Positions 10,053 through 16,304 of a DNA stretch of 64,000 nt are shown here, one piece after another; within the stretch, counting starts at the first letter, position 1; every line of letters starts with the position of its first letter. The notes under the pieces were generated by a model, which was not told where the DNA came from, searched no databases, and saw nothing but the letters and a program-made list of their open reading frames with translations. Source of the DNA: Sediminibacterium goheungense. GTDB lineage: Bacteria; Bacteroidota; Bacteroidia; Chitinophagales; Chitinophagaceae. The DNA lies in NCBI RefSeq assembly GCF_004361915.1, contig NZ_SNWP01000010.1, positions 1,514,050 through 1,578,049 on the forward strand. The letters run 5' to 3'. A program made the position numbers and the translations under genes.

Positions 10053-10676
10053 TTAAGGATTTGATTCGTCCCCCATATTATCAAAAGAGGGATATGATCC
10101 GAATCGACCATTCTCTCTAAACTGATGAAATCCATACGATCCGTCTAATAGTTTTTCATTGTTTTTTTCATTATTACTTTTAATATATACCCTCTCCGAA
10201 TCTTTTGTTTTTTTGATTTCGTCCCTTTTATACTTATGTTTTGGCGGCTTACATCTTTTCTTATGTCTTTTCAAGTTCTTCTTTAAGACTGGTGATTCAC
10301 AATCATTACAAATCGTCATTTCTCTGTCATTCTGATTAATTTGATTACTTGATTGCGATTTTCTTTTCGTATCTAACTTGGATGAAATTATCGGTTTTTG
10401 ATATGGCTCTTTTCTTATTGAAGCTTTTTTCGGAGAACTAATTACTCTCTTTATACTTGTCCAAATATTTGTGTTGTACAAATGACTTGTAGGCTCAATT
10501 TTAGGCTTTAATTGTTCCCATTCTTCGTTAGTTATCTCCTCAGCTTCTATTATTTTATTTAGAATAGTAACTAATCGTTTTTTTTCTGGTGTAGGTATTG
10601 GAACTCCTTGATTTTCTTTTAACCATACTACAAGTTGATCAACATGCTCAATGAGTTTTTTTATAGCAAGTATCAT
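10053..10676 (-). CDS. Hypothetical protein with C2HC-type zinc-finger-like motif
   Basis: 207 residues. The N-terminal 75 residues look helical (KKLIEHVDQLVVWLKENQGV and EEITNEEWEQLKPKIEP). The middle is basic and Ser/Lys-rich. Around residues 130-150 there is CNDCESPVLKKNLKRHKKRC, a Cys-x2-Cys-x11-His-x4-Cys spacing that fits a zinc finger, and the surrounding Lys/Arg richness suits nucleic acid binding. No family is recognised. It lies between the defence operon and the RadC-like gene, on the same strand, in the AT-rich island. Function is unknown; a DNA-binding accessory or regulatory role is only a guess. Start: ATG at 10676-10674; no other start codon is better supported. Confidence 0.6.
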   Translation of the reverse strand: MILAIKKLIEHVDQLVVWLKENQGVPIPTPEKKRLVTILNKIIEAEEITNEEWEQLKPKIEPTSHLYNTNIWTSIKRVISSPKKASIRKEPYQKPIISSKLDTKRKSQSSNQINQNDREMTICNDCESPVLKKNLKRHKKRCKPPKHKYKRDEIKKTKDSERVYIKSNNEKNNEKLLDGSYGFHQFRENGRFGSYPSFDNMGDESNP

Positions 10677-10831
10677 AAAGAAATAAGTTATTTTCCATAA
10701 AGAGGTTTATAAGCAGTTTCGATTGATTCTTTGAATATACGTATATGAAAATAAATTTATTTAAATTTAACCGAAGTGTCATTGATATTGCATATTTTTC
10801 TGATAAAAAAGTTTCATAGTACTTCTCAATA

Positions 10832-11287
10832 TCAGAGTATATCATTCTCAAAACTAAAAAACTCTCTCCCGAAAGGTGAAATAATCAAATGATCTAATAG
10901 TTTCATATCCATTAGTTTAGCAGCTTCTCGTAAACGACTCGTAAGGTCTATATCAGCTTGTGAAGGCTTAAGATTTCCACTTGGATGGTTATGTGCAATG
11001 ATGAAAGCACTCGAAGCAGTATTTAAAGCAATAGTGAACACGATTTTGATATCGGCAATAGTAAACTTTGTTCCTCCTTCTGACAATCCATAAACTCCAA
11101 TTACTCTTCCTAAACTGTTTAGGTACATTATTACCAGTTGCTCTTTATATGCGATGGTATCAGGATTAAAATACTTTCTCATAATAGTATAAGCATCTAA
11201 AGCAGTTTTAATGATCGGTTTATCAGAAATAGCAGGTTTGTATGAGATTTGAATCTCAGCAACCACGGAATTATTTAGGTCTTTCAT
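10832..11287 (-). CDS. RadC-like JAB/MPN domain protein, mobile-element type
   Basis: About 151 residues from the ATG at 11287 (MKDLNNSVVAEIQ), chosen because an upstream ATG would add a hydrophobic tail overlapping the preceding gene. It carries the JAMM-type motif HNHPSGNLKPSQADID and ends in DHLIISPFGREFFSF, both hallmarks of the RadC family. It lacks the N-terminal helix-hairpin-helix region of chromosomal RadC, so it is the short form common on Bacteroidota integrative and conjugative elements. Members of this family are predicted metal-dependent JAB hydrolases, but no activity is firmly established and the old DNA repair label is doubtful. It follows the 82-aa gene by 1 bp, an arrangement I associate with mobile elements. 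This supports the view that the region is an acquired island. Confidence 0.85.
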   Translation of the reverse strand: MKDLNNSVVAEIQISYKPAISDKPIIKTALDAYTIMRKYFNPDTIAYKEQLVIMYLNSLGRVIGVYGLSEGGTKFTIADIKIVFTIALNTASSAFIIAHNHPSGNLKPSQADIDLTSRLREAAKLMDMKLLDHLIISPFGREFFSFENDIL

Positions 11288-11288
11288 A

Positions 11289-11537
11289 TTAAAAGTTGAT
11301 TTGAATAATGAAATAATAATGAGGTAAAATCTTACCATTAACCAGATAGGCAAGCACATATACCGGCAGATAAGAACAAACGGCTTCTACATACACAGTA
11401 GTTCCTTTGGGGATTGTCTCTGTATCATGTATGCATAGCACTCTAAAGGGAGTGTAAAGGACTTTTAATTCTCCTTTTTCATTGACAAGATATAAGCACC
11501 CATAACTTGGGTAACGCAAGCTGAATGATTCACTCAT
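11289..11537 (-). CDS. Small conserved-looking hypothetical protein upstream of radC-like gene
   Basis: 82 residues, starting MSESFSLRYPSYGCLYLVNE, beta-rich with VLYTPFRVLC and VYVEAV segments. Its stop lies 1 bp from the start of the RadC-like gene, so the two are likely co-transcribed. From memory, very similar short proteins (a YPSYG motif, then a VLYTPFKVLC-type segment) sit directly before radC-like genes on Bacteroidota mobile elements; I could not verify this here. Function unknown. The ATG at 11537 lies just past the U-tract of a terminator hairpin (11543-11579), so its promoter is either embedded there or transcription reads through. Confidence 0.65.
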   Translation of the reverse strand: MSESFSLRYPSYGCLYLVNEKGELKVLYTPFRVLCIHDTETIPKGTTVYVEAVCSYLPVYVLAYLVNGKILPHYYFIIQINF

Positions 11538-11542
11538 AGCAT

Positions 11543-11579
11543 AAAAGAAAAAGCCCCATGATCATTTGATCACAGGGCG
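11543..11579 (-). terminator. Intrinsic terminator-like hairpin before the radC-like pair
   Basis: On the minus strand an imperfect GC-capped hairpin (GCCC...GGGC ends with a nearly complementary TGATC/GATCA middle) is followed by a T-rich tract. It sits immediately downstream of the short reading frame at 11585-11653, as expected for the end of a gene whose front part has been lost. Confidence 0.55.
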
Positions 11580-11584
11580 GGTTA

Positions 11585-11653
11585 TTAATTCAAGTACCAA
11601 TTCTGGACCTTTTCTTTTAAGGCAAAGCGGATCTGTTCAAGGTGGGTAAGCAT
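11585..11653 (-). pseudogene. Possible C-terminal remnant of a lost gene (22 codons)
   Basis: A 22-codon frame reading MLTHLEQIRFALKEKVQNWY then LN, two in-frame stops in the next codons region, and a terminator hairpin directly after. The amphipathic helical composition looks like real protein, and a stop followed by a terminator looks like a true gene end. Upstream it runs into the degenerate terminator and tRNA copy, so the front part appears to have been replaced when the tRNA units were duplicated or when an element integrated. It might instead be a tiny independent gene. Family unknown. Confidence 0.3.
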
Positions 11654-11710
11654 CTGCACTATTGGGGAAGTATAAAAAAGAAAGTCCCCACATTGCTGTG
11701 AGGCTTCTCG

Positions 11711-11793
11711 CTCCCAAAGCTGGACTTGAACCAGCGACCCTCTGATTAATCCGCCTCTGGCGGAATGCTCTAACCAACTATCTTATTTTGAGA
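11711..11793 (-). pseudogene. Degraded tRNA-Asn copy with palindromic anticodon-arm replacement
   Basis: The 3' half (T arm GCTGG...CCAGC and 3' acceptor strand TTTGGGA) is intact and identical to the true tRNA-Asn. The 5' side is decayed: the acceptor reads TCTCAAA and the D-stem GCTC is changed to AGAT. The 5' half of the anticodon stem-loop is replaced by the palindrome TCCGCCAGAGGCGGA (6-bp arms). No functional cloverleaf can form. Confidence 0.8.
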
Positions 11794-11799
11794 ACACCA

Positions 11800-11833
11800 C
11801 AAAACAAAAAACCCTCCGCATTACTGCGGAGGG
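11800..11833 (-). terminator. Intrinsic terminator downstream of the second tRNA copy
   Basis: A perfect 9-bp stem (CCCTCCGCA / TGCGGAGGG) with a 4-nt loop, followed on the minus strand by an A/T-rich tract equivalent to a U-run. It ends transcription of the tRNA-like gene at 11839-11920. Confidence 0.8.
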
Positions 11834-11838
11834 CTCTG

Positions 11839-11920
11839 CTCCCAAAGCTGGACTTGAACCAGCGACCCTCTGATTAATCCGCCTCAGGCGGAATGCTCTA
11901 ACCCCTGGAGCTACTTGGGA
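11839..11920 (-). pseudogene. tRNA-like gene: intact acceptor, D and T arms, rebuilt anticodon arm
   Basis: 82 nt. Acceptor TCCCAAG/TTTGGGA pairs over 7 bp (one G-U), the D stem GCTC/GAGC and T stem GCTGG/CCAGC are intact, and it has its own terminator. In place of the 7 nt CTGACTG of tRNA-Asn it carries the 15-nt palindrome TCCGCCTGAGGCGGA, which forms a 6-bp hairpin with a TGA loop and leaves an unpaired 3' anticodon strand. The D loop also differs from tRNA-Asn. A tRNA with anticodon TGA can be forced but would have C at position 33 and an unstructured long variable region, so I call it a tRNA-like pseudogene. Confidence 0.65.
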
Positions 11921-11928
11921 AAAGTATA

Positions 11929-11961
11929 AAAAAGAAAAAGCCTCACATTTCTGTGAGGCTT
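11929..11961 (-). terminator. Intrinsic terminator downstream of tRNA-Asn
   Basis: A perfect 10-bp stem (AAGCCTCACA / TGTGAGGCTT) with a 4-nt loop, then a T-rich tract on the minus strand. It sits 4 bp past the 3' end of the intact tRNA-Asn. A mutated version of the same hairpin is at 11684-11704 after the third copy. Confidence 0.85.
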
Positions 11962-11965
11962 CTCG

Positions 11966-12039
11966 CTCCCAAAGCTGGACTTGAACCAGCGACCCTCTGA
12001 TTAACAGTCAGATGCTCTAACCAACTGAGCTATTTGGGA
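11966..12039 (-). tRNA. tRNA-Asn (anticodon GTT)
   Basis: 74 nt, with a complete cloverleaf: acceptor TCCCAAA/TTTGGGA plus discriminator G, D stem GCTC/GAGC, anticodon stem TCTGA/TCAGA with loop CTGTTAA (anticodon GTT, reads AAC/AAU), T arm GCTGG-TTCAAGT-CCAGC. CCA is not encoded. It is the only intact copy of the three tandem units and borders the accessory island on its 3' side. Confidence 0.95.
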
Positions 12040-12112
12040 ATACCGTTTCCCTTTCGGGGTGGCAAAAATAGGGAAAATTGCAATCTGGCAAAATCTATAT
12101 CCAAAAAAATAC

Positions 12113-12442
12113 TCAAAATGAGATATAAATTCCGTCGGCACGTTGTTCCAATGGGTAGGTTTTCAGGTAATAACCCTCTCCACTGGTATTCCGCCCGTTT
12201 TTTATGTTGAAACGATAACGGTGCAAAGGGCATACCACCTGACCCAATGCATCTACAAAACCATCGGCCATGATTCCACTCGCATGCGGACATTTATACG
12301 CAAAGGCATAAAGCCCCTCCTGGTGCCGGGCCAGGGTAATTTTCTTTCCCGCCACTTCTATCACACACATCTGGTTGGCCTGCCATTGAAATACCGTTTC
12401 AGCCTCGCCGATTTTATGCCATTGCTTAACCGATTCAAACAT
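12113..12442 (-). CDS. Rieske-type [2Fe-2S] ferredoxin
   Basis: 109 residues. The two cluster-binding boxes are CPHASG (Cys-x-His) and CPLHRYRF (Cys-x2-His), separated by about 16 residues, as in small soluble Rieske ferredoxins of the dioxygenase and nitrite-reductase small-subunit type. The beta-rich N-terminus (WQANQMCVIEVAGKKITLAR) fits the same fold, and the length is normal for a stand-alone ferredoxin. It would carry electrons to an oxygenase or reductase, but no partner gene is adjacent, so the redox partner is unknown. It is a single gene between the tRNA-Asn and a divergent outer-membrane-type gene. Confidence 0.85.
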   Translation of the reverse strand: MFESVKQWHKIGEAETVFQWQANQMCVIEVAGKKITLARHQEGLYAFAYKCPHASGIMADGFVDALGQVVCPLHRYRFNIKNGRNTSGEGYYLKTYPLEQRADGIYISF

Positions 12443-12501
12443 TTTATTATATTTTTTTCTTATAATATCTTAATTTTGCCTTATATAATCTCCCCGTAAA
12501 G

Positions 12502-13140
12502 ATGCATAAACATCGACTCAATTTATTGATTGTTTTATTATTGGCCGGTATACATGGTTTTGCCCAAAACCATGGCGTAGATCAGGCTTTTGGCTTACTT
12601 GGCAGCAGGGCCGACATCAGCGGACTAGCGAGATACAGAACCGATAGTACTGCCATCGATGCCAACTATACAATGCGGGTAAAACAAATAGGCATTGTGT
12701 ATTCCATCCGCAAAGACCTGATTAGCTGGAGAGGGGGTTCTGTCTGCATCGGCTCTCCCATGATGCTGGGCATTAGCTTTACCAACCGTTACCGTTCCAT
12801 TGATTTCGACGGTACCAAAAACGATACCATCCAGGGTAAAAAAGGCGGCCACCTGGCTTTTGAAATACCCCTCGTTGCCGACTTTAATATTGGCCTGCAT
12901 TCCGCTTCAGATGATTCGAGGCGCTCGCTGGGCTTGTATGTAGGTGGTGGTTACCAGTATAGTTATACCAAAGTATATACATCTGTAGGCAAAGTGCCGT
13001 TTGATAGTTTTGATCCCGTTTTCAGAGCGGGACTCAGAATGGGTAAATCATGGGAAACCAGGTGGAGCCTGGGTTTTAATATGCGTGGTGTTTCCGGCGG
13101 CAACCGTACTTATAGCATTCACTGGCTGAAAGAACTCTAA
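12502..13140 (+). CDS. Secreted/outer-membrane beta-rich hypothetical protein
   Basis: 212 residues. A signal peptide is clear (LNLLIVLLLAGIHGFAQ, cut after Ala-Gln). The mature part alternates hydrophobic and polar residues with many Gly and aromatic residues (GLYVGGGYQYSYTKVYTSVG), typical of small 8-strand outer-membrane barrels. The barrel family cannot be named. It is transcribed away from the Rieske gene with a 59-bp shared spacer, and followed by a repeat-bearing spacer before convergent hflX. Role unknown; location in the cell envelope is likely. Confidence 0.6.
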   Translation: MHKHRLNLLIVLLLAGIHGFAQNHGVDQAFGLLGSRADISGLARYRTDSTAIDANYTMRVKQIGIVYSIRKDLISWRGGSVCIGSPMMLGISFTNRYRSIDFDGTKNDTIQGKKGGHLAFEIPLVADFNIGLHSASDDSRRSLGLYVGGGYQYSYTKVYTSVGKVPFDSFDPVFRAGLRMGKSWETRWSLGFNMRGVSGGNRTYSIHWLKEL

Positions 13141-13143
13141 TCC

Positions 13144-13258
13144 GCTCTCTGCGTAAACTCCGTTTTCTCTTGTTCTCTGCGGTTCCTTCCTGCGTCAGGA
13201 TGACGTTATGAAATCTACAACCACAGATAACAAGAAGGCGCAGCGTTTACGCAGGGGA
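13144..13258. repeat. Dispersed intergenic inverted repeat (CTCTGCGTAAAC family)
   Basis: The left arm contains CTCTGCGTAAACTCCG and TTCTCTGCGGTT; the right arm, read in reverse complement, contains CCTGCGTAAACGCTG and TTATCTGTGGTT. Related copies occur at 19521-19606 and 52706-52751, and a more distant one near 50285-50355. It sits between convergent genes and may act as a hairpin terminator or be a non-autonomous repeat. Confidence 0.6.
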
Positions 13259-13261
13259 TAT

Positions 13262-14449
13262 TTAGAAATGAACGGTTTTGTAGGGATAACGTACCTGGTA
13301 CATATCACGCACTTTATTGAGGATCAGTTCACGCAGTGCATCAATGTTTTTTCTTTCAAGGGCCGATACGAATACACAGTTATGGTCGGTGGCTCTCTCC
13401 CATTTTTCGCGGAGCTCTAAGAGAATTTCCTGCTTCACTTCATCTTCCAACCATTCATCAAAGGTTTTCTCTTCATAAAGATCCATTTTATTGAAGATGG
13501 TGAGGATGGGTTTTTCAAATGCTTTCAGCTCCTGCAATGTCTTGTTCACCACACCTATCTGGTCTTCATACTGTGGATGCGATACATCTACCACATGTAA
13601 TAGAATATCGGCTTCACGTACTTCATCCAATGTACTTTTAAAACTCTCTACGAGGTGGTGTGGCAGTTTGCGGATAAAACCTACCGTATCGCTCAACAGA
13701 AAAGGTGTGTTTTCAAATACCAGCTTACGCGTGGTGGTATCCAACGTGGCAAATAATTTGTTCTCTGCAAACACTTCACTCTTACTCAACAAATTCATCA
13801 GCGTGCTTTTACCCACATTGGTATAACCCACCAACGATACCCTGATGAGTTCTCCTCTTTCCTTGCGCTGTGTGAACGACTGCTTATCAATTTCACCCAG
13901 CCTTTTTCGTAGCAGGGATATTTTATCTTTTACAATCCGGCGGTCTGTTTCAATCTCCGTTTCACCCGGGCCCCTTGTACCAATACCACCACCCTGGCGC
14001 TCCAGGTGTTTCCACATACCTTTTAGTCTGGGTAAAAGGTATTGATATTGTGCCAGCTCCACCTGCACTTTGGCCTGTGCTGTTCGGGCACGGCGCGCGA
14101 AAATATCGAGAATAAGATCGCTTCTGTCGATGGTTTTTACACCCAGTTCTTTTTCAATATTGGTGATCTGCGATCCGGTGAGCTCATCATCGAAAATGAC
14201 AAGGTCTATTTTTTTTCCGGATACATATTCTTTGATCTCTTCCAGTTTTCCTTTCCCAACAAAAGTGCGGCTATCGGGGTGGGGAAGTTTCTGGGTAAAT
14301 TTCCGCACGGTTTGGGCTCCGGCTGTTTCTGCCAGAAAAGCCAGCTCGTCGAGGTATTCATATACCTGCTCCTGCGTCTGTTCCTTTTGAATCACACCTA
14401 CCAGTACAGCTGTTTCTTCTTCTTTTATTTTGTGTTGCTTCTCAATCAA
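13262..14449 (-). CDS. hflX: Ribosome-associated GTPase HflX
   Basis: 395 residues. The N-terminal HflX domain carries the family's ATP-site signatures TFVGKGKLEEI and FDDELTGSQ, then the glycine-rich linker GGIGTRGPGETEIETDRR. The G domain has G1 GYTNVGKST, the switch segment TLDTTTRKL, G3 DTVGFIRKLP and G4 NKMD. Length and order match HflX. In other bacteria HflX binds the large ribosomal subunit and splits stalled or heat-damaged 70S ribosomes. It is a single minus-strand gene, facing the barrel gene across a repeat-bearing spacer. Housekeeping; nothing odd. Confidence 0.95.
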   Translation of the reverse strand: MIEKQHKIKEEETAVLVGVIQKEQTQEQVYEYLDELAFLAETAGAQTVRKFTQKLPHPDSRTFVGKGKLEEIKEYVSGKKIDLVIFDDELTGSQITNIEKELGVKTIDRSDLILDIFARRARTAQAKVQVELAQYQYLLPRLKGMWKHLERQGGGIGTRGPGETEIETDRRIVKDKISLLRKRLGEIDKQSFTQRKERGELIRVSLVGYTNVGKSTLMNLLSKSEVFAENKLFATLDTTTRKLVFENTPFLLSDTVGFIRKLPHHLVESFKSTLDEVREADILLHVVDVSHPQYEDQIGVVNKTLQELKAFEKPILTIFNKMDLYEEKTFDEWLEDEVKQEILLELREKWERATDHNCVFVSALERKNIDALRELILNKVRDMYQVRYPYKTVHF

Positions 14450-14513
14450 AATCTATTCCTCTTTTTTACAAAGGTAATTGTTCGCAGGTTGTGTAAATAC
14501 TTTTAATAAAGGG

Positions 14514-14625
14514 GCATTTAGGGGTTAGGTATTAGGTATGAGGAGTTAGGGTTAGAGATTTGGGCGTTGCGTTTATATAAACTACCGTCTTGTACCTAAT
14601 ACCTAACTCCTAACCCCTATCAAAC
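14514..14625. repeat. Imperfect inverted repeat built of TTAGGTATTAGG/GGAGTTAGG modules
   Basis: The left arm (about 14519-14549) and the reverse complement of the right arm (about 14598-14622) share AGGGGTTAGG and AGGTATTAGGTA blocks in slightly different order. Similar low-complexity modules occur at 18588-18692 and 59948-60000. It lies upstream of hflX, between two minus-strand genes. Confidence 0.55.
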
Positions 14626-14643
14626 GTGAACTTTTGATTCAAA

Positions 14644-14678
14644 TAAAAACCCCGTCACTGCGTTATCAGTGACGGGGT
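14644..14678 (-). terminator. Intrinsic terminator of the beta-barrel gene at 14743-15483
   Basis: A perfect 12-bp stem (ACCCCGTCACTG / CAGTGACGGGGT) with a 6-nt loop, followed on the minus strand by TTTTTATTT. Confidence 0.85.
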
Positions 14679-14742
14679 GTTGTTGAACAAAGAAATGTTC
14701 AACTTCGACATTCGATATTGGACATTTCTCTGTTCTGCTGTT

Positions 14743-15483
14743 TTATAATCCGCTGATGGTTACACCAATCGAAAACTTACGCATAACAGGCCCGGTTCCA
14801 TCTTTTAATACACTATTCAGTTGGTAGCCGGCATCAATAGAAAAAATACCATAACCCACTCTTGCAGTAGCTGCCAGCATGGTTCCGTTGATGAATCTTT
14901 TGCTGCTCGATTTCTCTACATAAGAGGTACCATATAAACTCTGTCCGTTTTTATTTACATAGTTCTTACCCTTGGTATATGATTTAAGCAGGGTTCCCAG
15001 TTTCAGGCCCACGGCTGCTTTCCAGGATTTAGCCGGATTTTCAGGGTTTGAATAATAACGCAGTTCCAAAGGAATTTCCAGATAAATACTGGTGAGTTTG
15101 AATTTATCGAAATGGTTGGTACTGTCTACATTGGTAAAAGGTAAACGTGTGGTAGGCGATTTTATGTCTACTTTGGTATTCTTAAAGAAAATATTACTGG
15201 CGCCGATACCTGCTCCCAAACCAATACTCATTTTCTTATTGCTCTTAAAGGGCCTGTCTACCATAAAGTAGATATTAAAATGCCTGCTGAAACCATTGCC
15301 TGTGCGAACACTGTCGGGGCGGTTGGTCCAGCTATCGCCACCATATTGTATCATCAGGTGATCGGCAGGGCGGTCTGAAAGATCGATCTTGCTCCAGTCT
15401 GTTTTTTTCTTGTTCTCCGTTTTTTGTGCAGTAGCCAGCAGGGTTCCTGTAAATGCCAAAAGCAGTAATAATATCTTTTTCAT
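14743..15483 (-). CDS. Outer-membrane beta-barrel protein (PorT-like family)
   Basis: About 246 residues from the ATG at 15483, where a signal peptide begins (MKKILLLLLAFTGTLLATAQ); the longer frame adds a non-signal leader. A short region with SDRPADHLMIQYGGDSW follows, then repeated barrel strands (GLGAGIGASNIFF, SIYLEIPLELRYY, AAVGLKLGTLL, GYGIFSIDAGYQLN) ending in a hydrophobic strand FSIGVTISGL. This matches the widespread Bacteroidota 'outer membrane beta-barrel' group related to PorT. No function can be assigned. It is monocistronic, with its own strong terminator. Confidence 0.7.
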   Translation of the reverse strand: MKKILLLLLAFTGTLLATAQKTENKKKTDWSKIDLSDRPADHLMIQYGGDSWTNRPDSVRTGNGFSRHFNIYFMVDRPFKSNKKMSIGLGAGIGASNIFFKNTKVDIKSPTTRLPFTNVDSTNHFDKFKLTSIYLEIPLELRYYSNPENPAKSWKAAVGLKLGTLLKSYTKGKNYVNKNGQSLYGTSYVEKSSSKRFINGTMLAATARVGYGIFSIDAGYQLNSVLKDGTGPVMRKFSIGVTISGL

Positions 15484-15621
15484 GTTCTCGTTTCGTTGCG
15501 CCAATATATGGCAATAGGGCGCAAAAATAACAGAATTGGCTGCACGGAAGTGGTTAAAAATTAGTCAAATCGATGTTTTCACTGTTTTTGGGCCATTAAT
15601 TGCTTAAAAAACTGCCTTCTT

Positions 15622-16281
15622 TTAAACCGATGGCCTGATGATACCCGCCTTTAGCGCATAGGTAATAACAGTTGCCACACTTCTGGCCCCGATCTTATCC
15701 ATGATACGAACCCGGTAACTTTCTACCGTTCTTTTACCCACGGAAAGCCTGTCGGCTATTTCCTTACTGGTGAGTTCCTTGCAAATAAGTTTTACGATCT
15801 GTTTCTCCATTTCATTCAGTGATATAAGTCCCAGGCTTTTAGGATCACTATGCTTTCCGGCAATGATTTTGGATATTTTCTCAGTCACTTCCAGCGAGAA
15901 ATAAGGTTTGTGTGTGTACACTACCCTGATGGCCTTCGACAACTCTTCGGGCCCCACACCTTTTACCAGAAAACCCAATGCACCTGCTTCCAGCATTTCA
16001 ATGATCAGGTAATCTTCGCTGAACGAACTGAGCGCCAGAATCCTGGTGCCGGGGTAGGCGCGGCACAATCTTTTGGTGGCTTCAATACCATCCAGATAAG
16101 GCATCCTGATATCTGTTATGATAACATCGGGAGCCAATTGCTTTACTTTCAGCACCAGTTCCTTTCCATCACTCACTTCTCCTTTTACCCAGAACTGCGG
16201 ATCGCGGGCCAGCATGAGCTTCAAACCCTCCCGATAGATCAGGTGATCGTCTGCTATGAGTATGGAGATTTTTTTCTGCAT
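15622..16281 (-). CDS. Response regulator, NarL/FixJ family (receiver + LuxR HTH)
   Basis: 219 residues. The receiver domain (1-125) has acidic pocket DD at 11-12, phospho-acceptor Asp57 in IITDIRMP, Ser in LALSSFS and Lys in LVKGVG. The C-terminal LuxR-type helix-turn-helix (about 150-215) reads LNEMEKQIVKLICKELTSKE and TVESYRVRIMDKIG. It would bind DNA when phosphorylated by a sensor kinase, which is not adjacent. The gene lies 23 bp downstream of recQ on the same strand and may be read through from it, though a functional link is not evident. Targets unknown. Confidence 0.92.
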   Translation of the reverse strand: MQKKISILIADDHLIYREGLKLMLARDPQFWVKGEVSDGKELVLKVKQLAPDVIITDIRMPYLDGIEATKRLCRAYPGTRILALSSFSEDYLIIEMLEAGALGFLVKGVGPEELSKAIRVVYTHKPYFSLEVTEKISKIIAGKHSDPKSLGLISLNEMEKQIVKLICKELTSKEIADRLSVGKRTVESYRVRIMDKIGARSVATVITYALKAGIIRPSV

Positions 16282-16304
16282 AATGCTTTTTACATTTTAC
16301 ATGA

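Larger units (their letters stand above)
11682..12039 (-). repeat. Tandem triplication of a terminator + tRNA-Asn unit, period about 128 bp
   Basis: Three units, each with a terminator hairpin on the 3' side of a tRNA-Asn-like sequence, begin at 11711, 11839 and 11966 (tRNA 3' ends), spaced 128 and 127 bp. The 3' 39 nt of the tRNA are identical in all three. Only the unit farthest from the island (11966-12039) is an intact tRNA. Repeated tRNA 3' ends next to an accessory island are the usual trace of integrative elements that use a tRNA gene as attachment site. Confidence 0.85.

Noticed and set aside
10648-10851. 67-codon frame on the minus strand between the zinc-finger-like and RadC-like genes
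   Set aside because: It overlaps both neighbours, is dominated by Ile/Leu/Tyr/Asn from AT-rich DNA, and shows no motif or coupling signal.
10832-11287. Chromosomal DNA repair gene radC
   Set aside because: It lacks the N-terminal helix-hairpin-helix part and sits in an accessory island beside a mobile-element type small gene.
11839-11920. Reading this as a functional tRNA-Ser(TGA)
   Set aside because: It would lack U33, have a mismatched anticodon stem and an unstructured variable region, while its sequence is otherwise tRNA-Asn; the palindrome explains it better as an altered copy.
11682-12039. CRISPR array as explanation for the regular 128-bp repeats
   Set aside because: Repeats are tRNA genes with terminators, only three units, no short repeat/spacer alternation and no cas genes in the window.
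14042-14506. 154-codon plus-strand frame opposite hflX
   Set aside because: It is antisense to the conserved HflX N-terminal domain; composition is Phe/Ser/Leu-rich without a domain.
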